From Planococcus citri (Eukaryota; Arthropoda; Insecta; Hemiptera; Pseudococcidae): a stretch of 64,000 bases of DNA. Shown piece after piece: positions 24,401 to 38,200 of this stretch; position 1 is the first letter of the stretch; each line of letters begins with the position of its first letter. The position numbers and the translations under genes are program-made. Below the pieces are notes generated by a model. The model ran no database searches and was not told the origin of the DNA. It was given only the letters and a program-made list of their open reading frames with translations. The stretch spans positions 42,982,555-43,046,554 of the forward strand of contig NC_088677.1 in assembly GCF_950023065.1 (NCBI RefSeq), written 5' to 3'.

Positions 24401-24641
24401 TTCAAATATGAATTTTTATGCTTAGGTATGTTCGAGCACAGATTGACCTATCGTTTTTTTGTTTGTTTTTTTTTTCATATTTTAGTTTCATTGCTGGAAG
24501 TGCGGAGATGTATTTTGTATACGGTGCATGCATAATCAACACATATCGTTACCAGGCCATTTGAGCAAGAAAACTGTACCAGTTTGTAAGACGTGTTTTT
24601 TCAAAATGACAGGATCCTCTTTCGAAGAACATATTCCTTGA
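21408..24641 (+). CDS. myotubularin-related lipid phosphatase (MTMR6/7/8 type) with C-terminal FYVE-like finger
   Basis: Fifteen exons join in phase, starting at 21408 and ending at the TGA at 24639-24641. Exon starts: 21408, 21536, 21723, 21962, 22203, 22413, 22616, 22827, 23135, 23464, 23656, 23865, 24053, 24270, 24486. The product is 698 residues. Residues 1-100 form the PH-GRAM domain; the phosphatase domain follows with NAMANRATGKGYENE, SGWLRHIKALLDA and the catalytic loop HCSDGWDRTAQV. The C-x5-R residues are C335 and R341, so the enzyme should be active. Family reaction: removal of the 3-phosphate from PI(3)P and PI(3,5)P2 on endosomes. A coiled-coil-like stretch (about 525-590) precedes a Cys-rich end with HCWKCG, FCIRC and VCKTC, a FYVE-type zinc finger lacking part of the basic motif. 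An AATAAA lies at 25375-25380. Confidence 0.93.
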
Positions 24642-26588
24642 ATAGTGAATACGCTGCAATTGACACAATAACGTAATTTTCGCTCAAGGAAACTATTTTT
24701 TCCTCGATACCTCCTATAATATTATTACAAATAGCGCATATTAATATATACGTACGTTGACTTCAATCACAGGTCGAGTCAACTCTTTGCTATATGTTTT
24801 CGTACAACATTGATCTCGTAAAGCGAACAATCAATATTAACAAAATGAATTCAAGTGCTTAAAACTTAAATCGTGTAAAATTTTTACCGGCGTACCACCC
24901 CGAAAATTCTATTGATTGAAGATGATTTCAATTTTTATGTCAATGTCGGATTTATTGCATAAGTTATGAATTACTTTTGAAATCTTAATTACCCAATATG
25001 CTGCGAAACAAAAATTAAATTCAAAAACATTCATAACATAATTGATGAAATTGTTTTTGAAATCTTAATTATCCAATATGCTGCAAAACGATGAATTCAA
25101 TTTAAAAAATATTCTGAATTCTACATTTACTTAATTGATTGATGATATGAGGAATTTTTGAAGTGAGCTTTGGTTCTGATGTGAATTATTTATGCATTTG
25201 TTTTGTCGCTTTATTAAACAATAACATTCCAAATCTTGTTTTTGTTTTTTGGATATTTATGTCTAGTCAAATCCTGTATTTTACTAATATCTAAATACTA
25301 AATATTATAATCCATTCGAGAGGTATACTATTGATCTGATTTTATGAAAACACTACTCTGAGAAAATAATGTAAAATAAATGTTAGAATTGTTTATACTT
25401 AGTTACCAAAGGAAGCGTTTCATATCATTTTTGAGATTTTGGATTTACTTTTCATAAGTCTTATAAACCAGAGAAGTGTTGTAAAAATGTAAGACTACTA
25501 AACTTCAATTCCATGTTGAAGAAAAAGAAATGAAAACACTAATTATATCAGTTTTACTTTTCAATGCTTTAAGTAATCGTTTTACCGTTTACGTGTTTCA
25601 TTTATCTAGGTACATATGTATTTTTTCAGTTTCGTTCGTTGTTCCATTTTATATGTAATCGAATTTTTAGCACTAGTTCAAATATACCTGTACCACAAAT
25701 TATTTTCAAATCATCTTTTTTCAATTCAACCATTTACTGATCAAACATGGGTGTTTAGTTGGTAAAGAGGTAGGTATATACATTGTGTCGAGCGAGACGC
25801 CGGAAAAGAGATGATTTAATTGAACTAACGTTTGAATCATAGCATCATCTCTTTTTAAACCCGGATAATGTTTTCTAGCATTTCCTGTATCTTATGCTGA
25901 TGTGTGCCTGCGGTTTCATTTCGATTTTATTTGTTTTAGTGGATAAGTAGGTAATAAATTTTTTGTTAGCGTATGCTAGCTATTAGCTACCGATTTGAAT
26001 TCTTTCTCATATGTAGACCGTAAAAGTACCTATTCAACATTTGGAATGATAAATTAGCTGTTGACGATTAAGCGTACTGAAATTGATTTGCAGAATGAAT
26101 TTCGGCTGATTAAGAAGTAGGTAGGTAGTAATTTTGTAAAATGCTGGTGAACGTATTAAATTTATATTTTTAATTTTTTAATCAATTCATTAGTCTTTAT
26201 AACAAAACAAAAAATACTTTAAAAAAATAAAATCTTTATTCAAAAAATGTGCAGTTTATGATGGGGGAGGGGAGAGGGGGGGCAAATCGGGGTTTGAAAG
26301 TATCTGATATCAATTTTACAGGTGTAATAAATTAATTTACTTAAATCATAATAATCGATTACCTTAGGTAAAATATTTTTATATTTCACAGACATGCTTA
26401 AAAAGTTCACGAACTTTCATATTTTGGTTATCAACATCTTTAAACGTCAAACTTTATACTTACCTACATCTGTTAATTAAATACCCATTCTAGGTAAAAT
26501 ACTTAAAGAAAAAAATACCTGCCTACTTGACCACAGATTTTTTATGTTTTGATGAATTGAGATGTCGATTTAAAAAATTAATACTTTG
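24642..26588. other. 3' UTR of the myotubularin gene and spacer
   Basis: The first ~740 bases probably are 3' UTR, ending near AATAAA at 25375-25380. The remainder is AT-rich spacer with short TAGGTA runs. A G-rich patch lies at 26262-26285. No gene seen. Confidence 0.4.
26235..26240 (-). terminator. poly(A) signal AATAAA of the torso-like gene
   Basis: On the minus strand this reads AATAAA, 349 bases beyond the stop codon of the torso-like gene, directly followed by an A/T-rich tract. It is the first good signal downstream. Confidence 0.45.
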
Positions 26589-28832
26589 TTAAAGGTAAAA
26601 ATCCCTAATTTCCATTTGATTTAAAATCATTTCTTTTACAAATAGGGATTTAGTTGAATTAAAAATTACATTATAAATACCACTTAAACTAAAACCAGTG
26701 ATTGCCATATTACTTAATTTACATACATCGTCAGAAATGTTAACTTTCTGTAGCTTTAAATCTAGTAAATGCTTATGATGAGAACTTGTGGAATTAGCAT
26801 TATATATTTCATTGAATAGCTGCTCCATTTGAAAAGTGTTACTTAAAGTTTTGATTTTGCCGTGTCTTACGATTCTATTAAGAACGCAGTCGAGATACAT
26901 TCCGGTAACTTCGTTGTCTTTTTCGTTAACCACAAAACAGTGTAAGGTCTCTTTTGGGTAAACCAGCACCTAAATAAAAAAAAAATAAAAATTTAAAATT
27001 ATATGCCAACTGGTTGGAAATTTTAAAATTTAAGTAACTACCTAGGTACTTTTTTTTAAAAATAAAATAGATGCTCAAGCACATACTTATATTTAGAACG
27101 TATAAAAACTAAGTGTTCACCTGAAATATGACATCTCCAACTGAAAACGATTTAACAAAATGCGTTCCAAAGTTTAAAAATGTTGGATAGATGGTTATAG
27201 TCTCGGGTGGATTGATACTTTCAACCATTTGTTGAAATGTGCTATTAAGTGATGTTTCATTTTCGGGTAAATTCTTCAATATGACCTTAGTCGAGCATTT
27301 TTCTTGTCTGATCAGCAGAAATGCGAATTGATTCATCAGATAAAACTGTGGAATACCGAAAAGAATTTCCAACTGCTTTAATCTCCACGTTGATGCGAAT
27401 AATTTGGATGTTCTATTCGCTAGTTCGACGTTGTAGTTGTCGAAGAAAGTATTCAGTAGACTTTCTGCGTTTCTGCATAAATGTATTTTCCATGTTCCTT
27501 TTCCTTCATCGACCTTGAATACTTCTCTGAAAATCATTTCAAAACTCTCAGTTTTAAACGAACAATTTACAATACTCTATTCATTATTCGTACGGTGATT
27601 TTTCTATCTCAAATAGAGAAACCATGCAGCAATGGCGTGGATTCGTGAACAGAAATTATTCCAAAAAGTTAAGCTGACACTTTGAATAAAAATAGTTCCA
27701 AGTTTTTTTTTTGACTACCTATCCATAAAAATGAAAAACGTGTCTTAATGGAAAAATTGCACGAATCCGGCAAGCCCTATGCCTAGTCCACGCATTAGGC
27801 AATTTTTTGCCGAATGCAAATTATGAAAAATATTACGAGATTAATTGGATAGGTAAATACACTCCGACTTTTTTTTTTTTTTTTTATCAATTTTCAACTT
27901 CGGATGAAGTGAATTTCCTTCTTTTTTTTTTTACAGCTGCTGGCTGTTCTGTGCTACCTACCTTTGGATTAAAAATCGTTCAAAATCTCAAAAAAAAAAA
28001 AAAAACAGGAACAAATAATTTTAGTGGATTATTCAAAAAAAAAAAAAAAAAAAAAAATTAAACAAAAAATGTTATACGTAATGATATTTGAAGGATAATT
28101 AGGTAATGTTCGAAGTTCGATATTTTTGTTAAAACAATTGTTACGCACCTATGTAGGTACTATAGGTACCTAATTTGAGTATTTGAAATTTCTGTTATTT
28201 TAAACAGTTATTTTGTAATTTTGACCTTATGTATTTTGAAATAAATTTTCTCGTCTTTATTCATCATGTAAATGTCGCTTCAAGATTTTTAAGTTTTAAT
28301 TGGTGATGAAATAATGCAGCAGAAAGATTATGTATACTATTATGTGCAGTCGAAAATTTTTTATCGTTGCTGGTACTTAATAATGTACTATTACCAAAAA
28401 TCGACTCAGCTATCTATCATGTTCAATTTGTAGTCGAGTTTTAAATCTGATATGCATTTGAAAGGTGGCCTTAACATTATCATATCAATAGTTCATACCA
28501 CTTCCACGTAATAAGTACATATGCATACGAAAGGTAGGTAATTAGGTATAAACGATAAACCCAATAATTTCAACTAAAAAAAATAAGAAATGTTTTCATA
28601 AAATAAGTTCTGCGTACCTATTTTTGGAGATGGCATTTTTATCAAACACATTGTTTGAAAATGAAGTATCAACGAATCCAGCCGGATCCTCGGACCCGAT
28701 CGGTAAGATGTTTGCAACGATACCGAATTGGGCTAATAAATCGATCGAATTTCCAACATCGAAATCGGCGCATCTTACGCATAGGAACAATAACACGAAG
28801 TATATCGAAACGACCAATTTTATTAATATCAT
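26589..28832 (-). CDS. tsl: Torso-like, secreted MACPF-domain protein
   Basis: Three exons join in phase: 28832-28618, 27526-27121 and 26969-26589, giving 333 residues (Drosophila Torso-like has about 350). Residues 1-21 are a signal peptide (hydrophobic VVSIYFVLLFLCV, cleavage near CA-D). The core shows the MACPF signature F191-G-T-H-F-V-K followed by SFSVGDVIFQV, and upstream the pattern LFASTW and LLIRQ matches Torso-like (FTASW..YVLVR). Several N-x-S/T sites fit secretion. Known role of the family: an extracellular regulator needed to activate the Torso receptor at the embryo poles and for growth and moulting timing. Unlike pore-forming MACPF proteins, Torso-like is not known as a toxin. 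The first intron (27527-28617) holds long A and T runs. Identification rests on motifs and layout, so I keep some doubt. Confidence 0.82.
27866..28058. repeat. homopolymer T and A tracts
   Basis: Within the first intron of the torso-like gene, T runs of about 10-17 bases (near 27870-27885 and 27922-27932) are followed by A runs of about 15-22 bases (near 27990-28005 and 28037-28058). These low-complexity tracts could mark an old retrotransposed tail or simply slippage. No flanking element was recognised. Confidence 0.6.
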
Positions 28833-31800
28833 ACCCTGTGAACAATAAAAAAATTATTTGTCATTTCAGTATTTTTTTTATCTCGCTTTCAGAAGGTAGT
28901 AGATATTTTAGATGTAAGGGTTCTGTTGTGTGAGAATGAGGGATGCGAGGGGAAGAGGGGGTTGAGTTGCATTCCTGTAAATTGTAGTAATGTTCAATAG
29001 ATAGTTGTGAAAATATGGCTTCAGTTGTACCTACTACCTAAGTACCTACCTATAGGTAGGTGTACGTAAATCTTGTTCGCAACCGCAACGAGTTTTTTAA
29101 ACCGCCGAAAAATTGAATTGAAATATGTACGACTTTTTAAAAATATACGTCGTGAATGCAAAATTGATAGATTTTCTTTTTTCTGTATTTTCTAGCGTAG
29201 GTAGGTAGATAGACACTAGACGGCTTGATGTTTATGGATTGCTTGCTCTATATAGCTCTAGTAATGAGGGTTAATAAATATATTTATCTGATAATAGTAT
29301 GCCAAAGATTTTGATACATATTTAATCTTTTAATAATTTTAAATGAAAAATGCAAGTAATGCAACCGAATGAAGGCATTTAAAAATGCAATCACATAAAA
29401 ATAAAATGAATAACCGCACGCATGATGCAGTCGTATGATCAAACACCTGAAAATGTTTTAACAGGCTAATCTAATTACGAATTGAATTAATATAGGAACT
29501 GCTTAGCCAATTAAATTGTATCGACTTGAAATGGGAAGTGAAATAAGCTGAATGAGTATATTTCTTTACTATGTGGTCGTGCTCTTTTAATTGATTCTAA
29601 GAAAAATAACGTAGACCACAAATGGAATTCTTAATTCATTAATGCGTACTTACTTCCAAGTTCCAACATATGTGATACCTAAACAATTTTTCGAATAACC
29701 ATGCACGAAAATGATGCGACAAGAAAAAGAATAGAAGCGGGGTGATTGTGAAATAATATTTAACTAACACCTGCGCTATCGAGATTACCTAATTAATCAA
29801 GAATTAGATTTTCCTAAAAAATCTCATTCAATTCTAAATCATCGCGATACTGGATACCTTGTAATAAATATTTTACATTTTTTAATGTCATGTACCTTTC
29901 GACGACGATATGTCAAATCTAACATATATGAATAGATCCTTTGAACGTAAACATGTTCGAGTAGGTATTCGAGAAATTTAATCCTGTCAACTACTAGCTA
30001 CCTGTACAAATAGGTACACGGGTATTACCTATGTCGTCATTTAATATTTTTACTGTCAAATACCTAACTAAGGTATATAATTCAATTAAATTGTAAGCGC
30101 AAGATGAACTTGAAATTTTTCAACCAACAGAATAAAATGACGAAACGTCAATTTTTTCTTTGTCTATTTTAGTATCCAACATATGTGATGGATTTGAGAA
30201 AGAGATACTTAGCTTACATGTCTAAATTCCTCAAGACAATATTTAATAAATGCTCGAAGACGAAATAGTTTATGATGTGTAAAGGTGTTGCGATATTTTT
30301 CATATTACCTACTCAGGAAAAAAATCTGATGGGCAAATGATCTTATCATCAACTAACCGACTAACCACCTACTCAACTAGCTAATCTGGCCACACCACTA
30401 ACATGTAGTTACCTATTCTTGCGTTACGGACTTATCTCGTGAACGACGAACAAAAAGATGATTAGTTAGGTGTTTAATTATACCCACGAAGAGAAACAAT
30501 TAAATCAAAAGCATCTACGAGTAGAAGATAGGTTACTTAAAAGTATGTGAAAAGGCCCGATCATCGTTAGACTGTCTGACGAAAGAATTACTCGCCTAGG
30601 TACATACCTAATATTTGATGATAAAAACACGATTCTGAGTTCCAATCAACTCAGTCGAGTCGCTATTAAAATTACATTTTTTTTACACCATTTTAAAAAT
30701 AAATATTATCATAATTAAGAAACGTAAATACAAATTTTACTTACTGGGCAAAATCGTGGGTGAATTCTGGTGATAATGAAGAACGTTCGATCACGTAATT
30801 CGGTTAATGCTACCCATAATACTATAAACGCAATATATGTACGTACGACTAAACAATTTTAATTCATATTTAACAAGTAAGTATAGCTAGGTGCACATGT
30901 ATAAGTGAGCGACTAAAATTCCAGTTTGCTGAATAGTTACTTTAACGCATAGGCTACCCATAGTGATTCGATTCGTACTTAAAAATTTTTCATTCAAGTC
31001 CGTTACGTGTACGATACATGTGTAATAACGTATTATCATTAGTTATAACTTATCGCCGAAGCTAGACGTACATAAATCGTAGATATATTGGGGTCATTAA
31101 TAAAATTGCTCTTAAAATTTTTTTGATTAAAATGGTAGATTGTGATCGTAGATTTTTATTTATTTTTTGAATTCGAATGAGCATAATTTTTATTTTTTTA
31201 AAAGGGCATGTTCCCGAAAAGTATACAAGGTGTCCTCAGCAAAGTGGTTCAAGGAATGAGATTTGATGAGATCGAAAGGCGATTTCTTGGAATTAGGCAC
31301 AACGTACGTATAAAGAATATCGAAGCGGAGAAGCGTTATTTTAGACAGGTGCCTAGTTACCTACCTCGTATTATTGTGATCTGAAATGAAAACCGAGTAC
31401 AAAAAGAAAAGCGAATGCGTAGATTTTTAGAATTAACAGAGAGCCATCCATAATATTATCGAATTCATTTTTTTTTTTTCAAGTGTTAATATAATTATCT
31501 AATCTTGAAATGGAAATCGGCTCCTGCGTGATGGTGCACTGAATCTACTTTATTGGCATTATATTGACAGGTTTCATTGTCAAACTGAAAAAGCAACTCC
31601 CGAAAGGAGGTGAGAGTAGGTCCAATTTTATGTACTTACCTACTCGTATTCGTATCAAGGGTGTTTGTGAACCATCCTGCGGATACTCACGTCTTCTTAT
31701 AGTGAGCAAAATGCAAAGAAATAACCAGTAGGTATACGTAAGTTATGCGTCTATCAATTTTTTCATGACACTGCTACGGCGCCGGCAATAAGTTTATCTA

Positions 31801-34800
31801 GAGACGTAAACTCGTATATACTCGTACATAATGTATTAGGCACTGAATGAACTGCAATTGAGCAAATTAATTGCTTCATTTGCGTTAGTACAGTCCTGGA
31901 AGAATGTTTTTTTGATTTTTCGATCATCTCGAAACTTAGATTAATTTATTTAGTACCATCGGGCACTATGTAGTTCAATTATGCGTCTGGCACAGCACTT
32001 GTGATATTTGAGGGTATTCAGGGCCATGAAACAAAAAACCTTTGAGTGAGCACGGTGGTTTCACAAAAAAAGGCCGGTCGTGATTGTTTGACACTACGAC
32101 ACTCCACCTTATTTTGTTGAATATTTTAGAAGCGCCATAAAAAATCAGAAAGTAATCACTATAAACGATTATACGTCCATACAAGGTGTCCAGAGTAAAT
32201 ACATCAGTATTTTGAACGAATAAATTACTTGTTTTGGAATTTGAATGAGCGAAGTCCAAAAAAATTGAATGAGTTCTTGCCTAATCTGCAAATTGAAGGG
32301 GCTACGAATACCTAAATTTTGATCTGAAAAATTTACTAAAGAAGTATGGGTAGGTACTTCCGAAGTCGAGAAGTAGACAAACATTAGGTACGCCAATTTA
32401 TTGTCTAGAGTTGTATGTATCAACGTCTAAAATTGGCGGAATTACAATTTTTTAAAAAAAATGTTCACCAACTTAGAGGTGTAACTTTTTAGATTTCAGC
32501 AGGTAGCAGATAAATAATTTTCATAATACGTAGGTACTATTTATCCATTTTTCATCACGTTATCCTCTTTCTGATCATTTTTCTTTGAAAAGTAATGGTT
32601 TTTCACCCAATATTTCGAAAAATTCAAAAAACAAAAAGGTACTATAATTTTCATAAATCTCAGAAGGACTGGAGAGGGAGGCCTTGAGTAAGCTTTTGAC
32701 ACCGACAGTATTGATGAGCAAAGTTTCAATAACAGGATCGTTTCCTCGAAAGTTATTTCGAAAGTAATATTATTTCTTGTTTTTCGAACTAAATATTAAA
32801 ATCACCGTCAATGATATTCCCCGAGTTAAAACATTTACGGGAACGCCATTTCCGGCGAAAAATTTCATTTTTTCACATTTCTTTAAAACGTCAATAAAAA
32901 AATAATGGATTAGTCGGAGAGATGAAGGGTTTTCATCAGATGAGTTTGACCTCCGGGTACTAATTTTGTGCTGCTTCCTCTCCCCCCTCCCAATTCCATA
33001 GTTTGAACAAAAGCTGACAGAATTGGTGCATACATATTTAAAGTACATAGCTGTAGTTTTGATGGTTTAAGCAACTGTTCATAATGCACGAAAAAGCTCC
33101 CATAACGAAATCGCATAACTTCAAAATTTTAGGTGATGCGAGAAAGTAAATTTCAAATGTCTACATTATTCCACTCAGATTTTCCTAAAATAAATTTCCT
33201 GTCGTAGCAACCACGTTGGTTTCGACTCGTAACGTGGATTTTATCAAAGAACAAAAAAAAATTAATAAAAAACTATGTAAAATTTATAATGTTTTATATC
33301 GAACAAATTCATCGATAAAAATACTGTACACAATATACAAAACAAAAAAACATAAAAATATAAAACACGAATAACAATGAGAGTTCTATACACGCAAAAT
33401 ATCGTAAAATTTGTTTTAAAATTTTAAATACAAAGAAACAAATATTTAAAAATTGGTAAATATTAATATAAAATACAATTTTCACAAAAAAAAACACTAT
33501 CCGGTAAATATTCATAACCGATGAAATTTTTCAAAAAATATATCTTTCATAAAGTAAGTATAAAGTATTTCAATATTTTTTCAAACATTTAAATAGCACC
33601 TTATAATCATATGATATGAAAAAATAAACTCGTATTAAAACGTCAAAAAATTTTAGTATTCGCCGATATGGATTTCGAATTATATATACATTATTCTTAA
33701 TAATGGTAAAATAATTAATTGGTAAATATTTCTTTATCAGAAATTCCATTTTGAATTTTACAAAAGAAAAAAATATCCATAAGAGGACACGTAGCGTATA
33801 CAAAATTTTCTTAAAATTATTCTCACCAATTGAGTAATCGGTAAAAAAAAAAGCAATTCTCAAAATTCACAGCTCATCTCCTATTACTAAAATAAATAAA
33901 TACAATTCCAAAATACTTAGAATGAATGTTAACCCTGTATAATAAATAAGTCCATAACGTAAGGCGGTAAAAATCGTTAAATAAGAACAACTGGATTCGG
34001 TGGGATAGTGAGTTTTGTTTTTCGATATTTAAATACTGCGCTTTATTGAATTTTAAAGGCAATAAATATTCAACACAGCCTTCTACTAAACAGATCATTG
34101 TAATATTGTCCTTTTTTTTTTAAATCGTAGATTAAATTTCAGATCTGTTTGTGTGGGTTTTGTTTAAATACATCAAAATTACATAGAATAATCGTAGAGT
34201 AAAAAATCTACGTAATAACATAAAAACACGATACAAAAATTATGGCAATATTTTAGGAAAAGAGGATCGCTATTACGTCAGTACATGATTTTTAAATAAT
34301 TAAAATATATATTCAAAAATACTGGCTATTATGAAAGTGTTTCTATACAGTACAGATTACTTTTTCAAGAACGTCAGTTTGCGCGATTCAAAATTCACGA
34401 CCGGACAGATAGGCTTGAAAACCTTTTGCTTTCATCGTATGTATAATATATTACATTTTTTGAACACAATTTCTAAAAAAATATACTCGTAAAAAAATAC
34501 ATATATAAAGTAATTAGATAAATAACTACCCTTTTAAGACAAATCAACAATCACTGAAACATTACTCAGAGAAAAAATTATTTTGGCACATAATTTGCTA
34601 AAATAATACTATAGTTGCGTAAGTTTATTATTTTTTTCATTTTTTATTTTATTATACAAAAAATTATACAACACTACAGGAACTGATTCGAAGATTTTAA
34701 AAAAAATATTACTGAAAGAGTATTTTTAAAAGCCTCAACTATTCGTTAATTCAATAATAAATCAGGTAACTTCATGAATAAACTAAACTTGCTGAAAATA

Positions 34801-35258
34801 AGCTCGTGGATAAGTGAACGTTAACGACTCACCAAAATAACACAAATTGTTTAGCCAGATTATAAAAAAATTTGAACAATCTGATTATTATTTCTACACA
34901 GAAGGTATTCGTCACTAAATATTACGAATGAAATTACACTCGAAGGAGTACAAATGAAATGTCAACGATTTTCTGGAATCATGAAACGGATTTCCCATCC
35001 GTATTCGTTCCCATTTTAGCGATAAAGTTATCGATTTTCAAAATCGTCAAAATTTCTACAAATCGAAGTAGATGAGAAATTTCAGTTTTTAAAAAGGCAC
35101 CGAATTACCCTGTATAAGTAGATACGTAATTGACATTTGCGACAACACGCTTTGGAAAAATAATTCTCGTAATAATACACAATTTTTGTGCATAACTGAG
35201 CCACCAAGTACTGCAAAAAATATCTTCGCGAATGAATTGTCGATTAAATAAAACATAT
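28833..35258. other. gene-poor spacer and kibra 3' UTR
   Basis: I find no supported gene in this 6.4-kb stretch. The left part should contain the torso-like promoter. About 31208-31348 is a short open segment that could be an exon (see findings). The right part, from roughly 34600, is probably kibra 3' UTR: on the minus strand a cluster of AATAAA signals lies at about 34624-34653. The interval 33240-34600 is extremely A/T-rich. The other open frames (31975-32423, 32541-33116) show no recognisable protein. Confidence 0.45.
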
Positions 35259-38200
35259 TCACACTTGCACTCCGAAAGTTTCGACAGTATATTCGTATCT
35301 TTCTTCTGTTTCATTTGTGGTTTTACTTTCTGCAGCGTTAGATTCGGCAGCAGCTTGAGCTTCGATCGGTGGCAGTATAGGTACGAAAACATTAGGTCTG
35401 GTGAAAAAGGCCATTTTTTCTCTAAAATACGATATTCAATTAGTGCTTTGTTTTTCTTGGTACGAGTTGATTTTGATAAAGTTGAAGTACTTACTTAAAA
35501 GATATGATATCAGGTTTGCCATTGCCAACTTTGCTTTTCCTTAATTTGTAAATTTCTCGGGATGTTTTCTTTAGCAATTTTTCAATTTTTTTGTCATCCT
35601 CGCTTTTACTATCAGCCTGAAATAATATAAACCGCAATGAATAAAATGAAAGAATACGTTTAATGCTTAAAAACATTAAGTATTACTTGGAAGCTCACCT
35701 GAGAGACTAGATTTTGAAATTGCGCATCTTCCAGCACCCAAGCAGCCATTTCAACGTCACCTTTCTCTTTAGCTGTTTCCAAACGGGTTTTTAGATTTTT
35801 AAGCCTGGATATTTCATCTCTTAACGATTGTAATCTAGTATGTTGAGCTTGTAAATCCAATTCTAAATCTATCGACGTTCTTGGCACGGCGTGAATAAAC
35901 GAATGTCGGTGATGCTTCAATGAACCAGAACCCGAGGTGCGGCCCCATCTAAGCGATCGCCTTTCAACTGAATTTCTTCTAAATGGCATACTGGTTAAAT
36001 TGTTTCGTCTGTACAATGGCATGGAACTATCGCTATCGCTACGATTAAGCTATAAAAAAATTAATTAAAATTAGATTTCGACGAATAAGTCGAGCCTTTG
36101 TTTTTGACAACATCAACAACTTGGTACGTACTCTACAAATATATTGCGTTCTCGCTACGGGTGAAAATGTTTGCGATCTTTTGATAATAATCGATGGCAT
36201 TTCTTGAGGTTCTTTCTTTTTAATCGAGCATATGCCTTTTTCGGGCACAAAAACGCATTCGGTGTTGGTTTCCTTGTCTTCGGTTTCCAAATTATCTTCA
36301 TCCTACGATAGTTAAATAGTTTAGAAAAAAGTCAACTCGAAAAAATTACAGATTTTTTCAACATCAACAAACAAGAAATCTAACCGGAATTTCCAAAACT
36401 TGTTGCAACGGTTCGTCTTCTGAATAGTAAAATACGTCAATATCGCCATCGCCATCGCTATCCTCGTCGTCATCATCGTTCTCATCTTCTTCGCCTTCTA
36501 CGTCTGTATTTTCGTTATATTCGTCTTCATCTTCGCTATTAGTAAATTCATTCAGTTGCATATTGATAGGTCCCAGAGTATTATGTTCACATTCTGAAAA
36601 TAATCAAATACATGAAGTTAAAAACCATCGAATAGTACGGTTTTTCGATCAATTTACAATGTTTTTCTCCATTTTTCTGTCTATCTTTCGCGTAAAATAA
36701 TACGTACGAAATAATAAACCAAAACAACCTTACATGTGACGTTACTATGACGCCGTCGAACGTCACGAACAAAGGTTGCAAAAAATTAGAGTACTTTACG
36801 CAAAAATAAACTGAAAGTCGTTCGTTGCGTAGACAAAAATCAATTAGCTACCCGACTGATTATCGAACACGAGATTATGTAAAAACAATGGCGAAGAGAT
36901 AGGACGAAAAAACTGCATACCTTGATTTCTGGTCAAAGTTGACGTTTGCGAAGATATGATAGTCGAGTCATCGGAACTTTCTTCTTTATGGCTTTGAACT
37001 AACGGTGGTGGCGTACAAGTTGATCTCGCGGTTCCATTATTATTCGATTTGGCTCCAGATGGTTGTAAGAATTTGAAGCTCAATAAATTATACCATTTTA
37101 ACGAAGCTGAGTCGGGGTTGTAGTCGGCCAAACTGACTTGAGCGCACGCCTGCGTTAACATAAATATTATTACCACGTGACAAAATCGATTCGACGAACT
37201 AGTTACCAAAGATACAGATTTTAACGAGATTCTTACCAGGCATTCTCTGCATTGATTCGACGTAATATTCCATACGTTGACTTGTAGAGTTTTCGTACGT
37301 AATTTATTTAAGGCAACCGGAAGCGGGAAGTTTTCGCCAAACCTGGGTTTACTCAGATCGGAAATAGGTTTGGTACAACACGTTAACGATGGGTTTCCAT
37401 CATTAGGTAATAAGGACGTCTTAATATATCTGTGAATATCGATAAACCAATATTAATTTTAATAAGTATTCGTGGAAACATGCGATATAAGCGAGAAATC
37501 AATACCAAAATATATTCTACTTACACTTGAGTACTTTCCGGTATACTGAGGGCGGTTAAATTTCGTGCTTTTTCGATTCCAACGTGTAAAAGGTGATCGC
37601 CAATAGAATACCTACGTATTAAAACACAAACATATTTTCGTGATATCTACGCCACTTCAACTAATTCATCGAAGATTTGAACGAATTGTAGGTACATACC
37701 TTAATTTAATTTGAATTTGAGCAGTATCTGAACTTTCTGGCACAACGTTATGACTCTTGTTCGAAGCTTCAAAAACACCGGAATCGCCGGCAACCGATTC
37801 GTCACTAACGGCAGCCGATACAGATCTCGTAGACGGTGGTGTAGTCAGAGGTGGCATTTTCTCCGATAGCGGCGATACTGGCGGAGTAGCCGGCCTTCCC
37901 AGACCGGATCCTTGTGACATGTTTCCGCTGTACAAAAGCGCCACCAATGAACTGCTGGAAACTGGTAAGTATTCCCTACTTAAACAACTAGAAGGTGTTT
38001 CTCCTCGTAACAATCGCTCCACTCTGAAATTAATAAACGAGCGAATAATTAGCCACCAAATCGATCATTTTAACGATTACCTTAAGCAAATTAATACGCA
38101 CCTTCTGTGTAAATCTTCCATGTCGACTGGTTTTTCTTGAGATGACGATGAACACTGTGGTCCGCCGTATATATCGGTGAAACTTAAACCTGAACTTAGC

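Noticed and set aside
28624..28933. Plus-strand ORFs at 28624-28848 and 28655-28933
   Set aside because: They are the antisense of torso-like exon 1.
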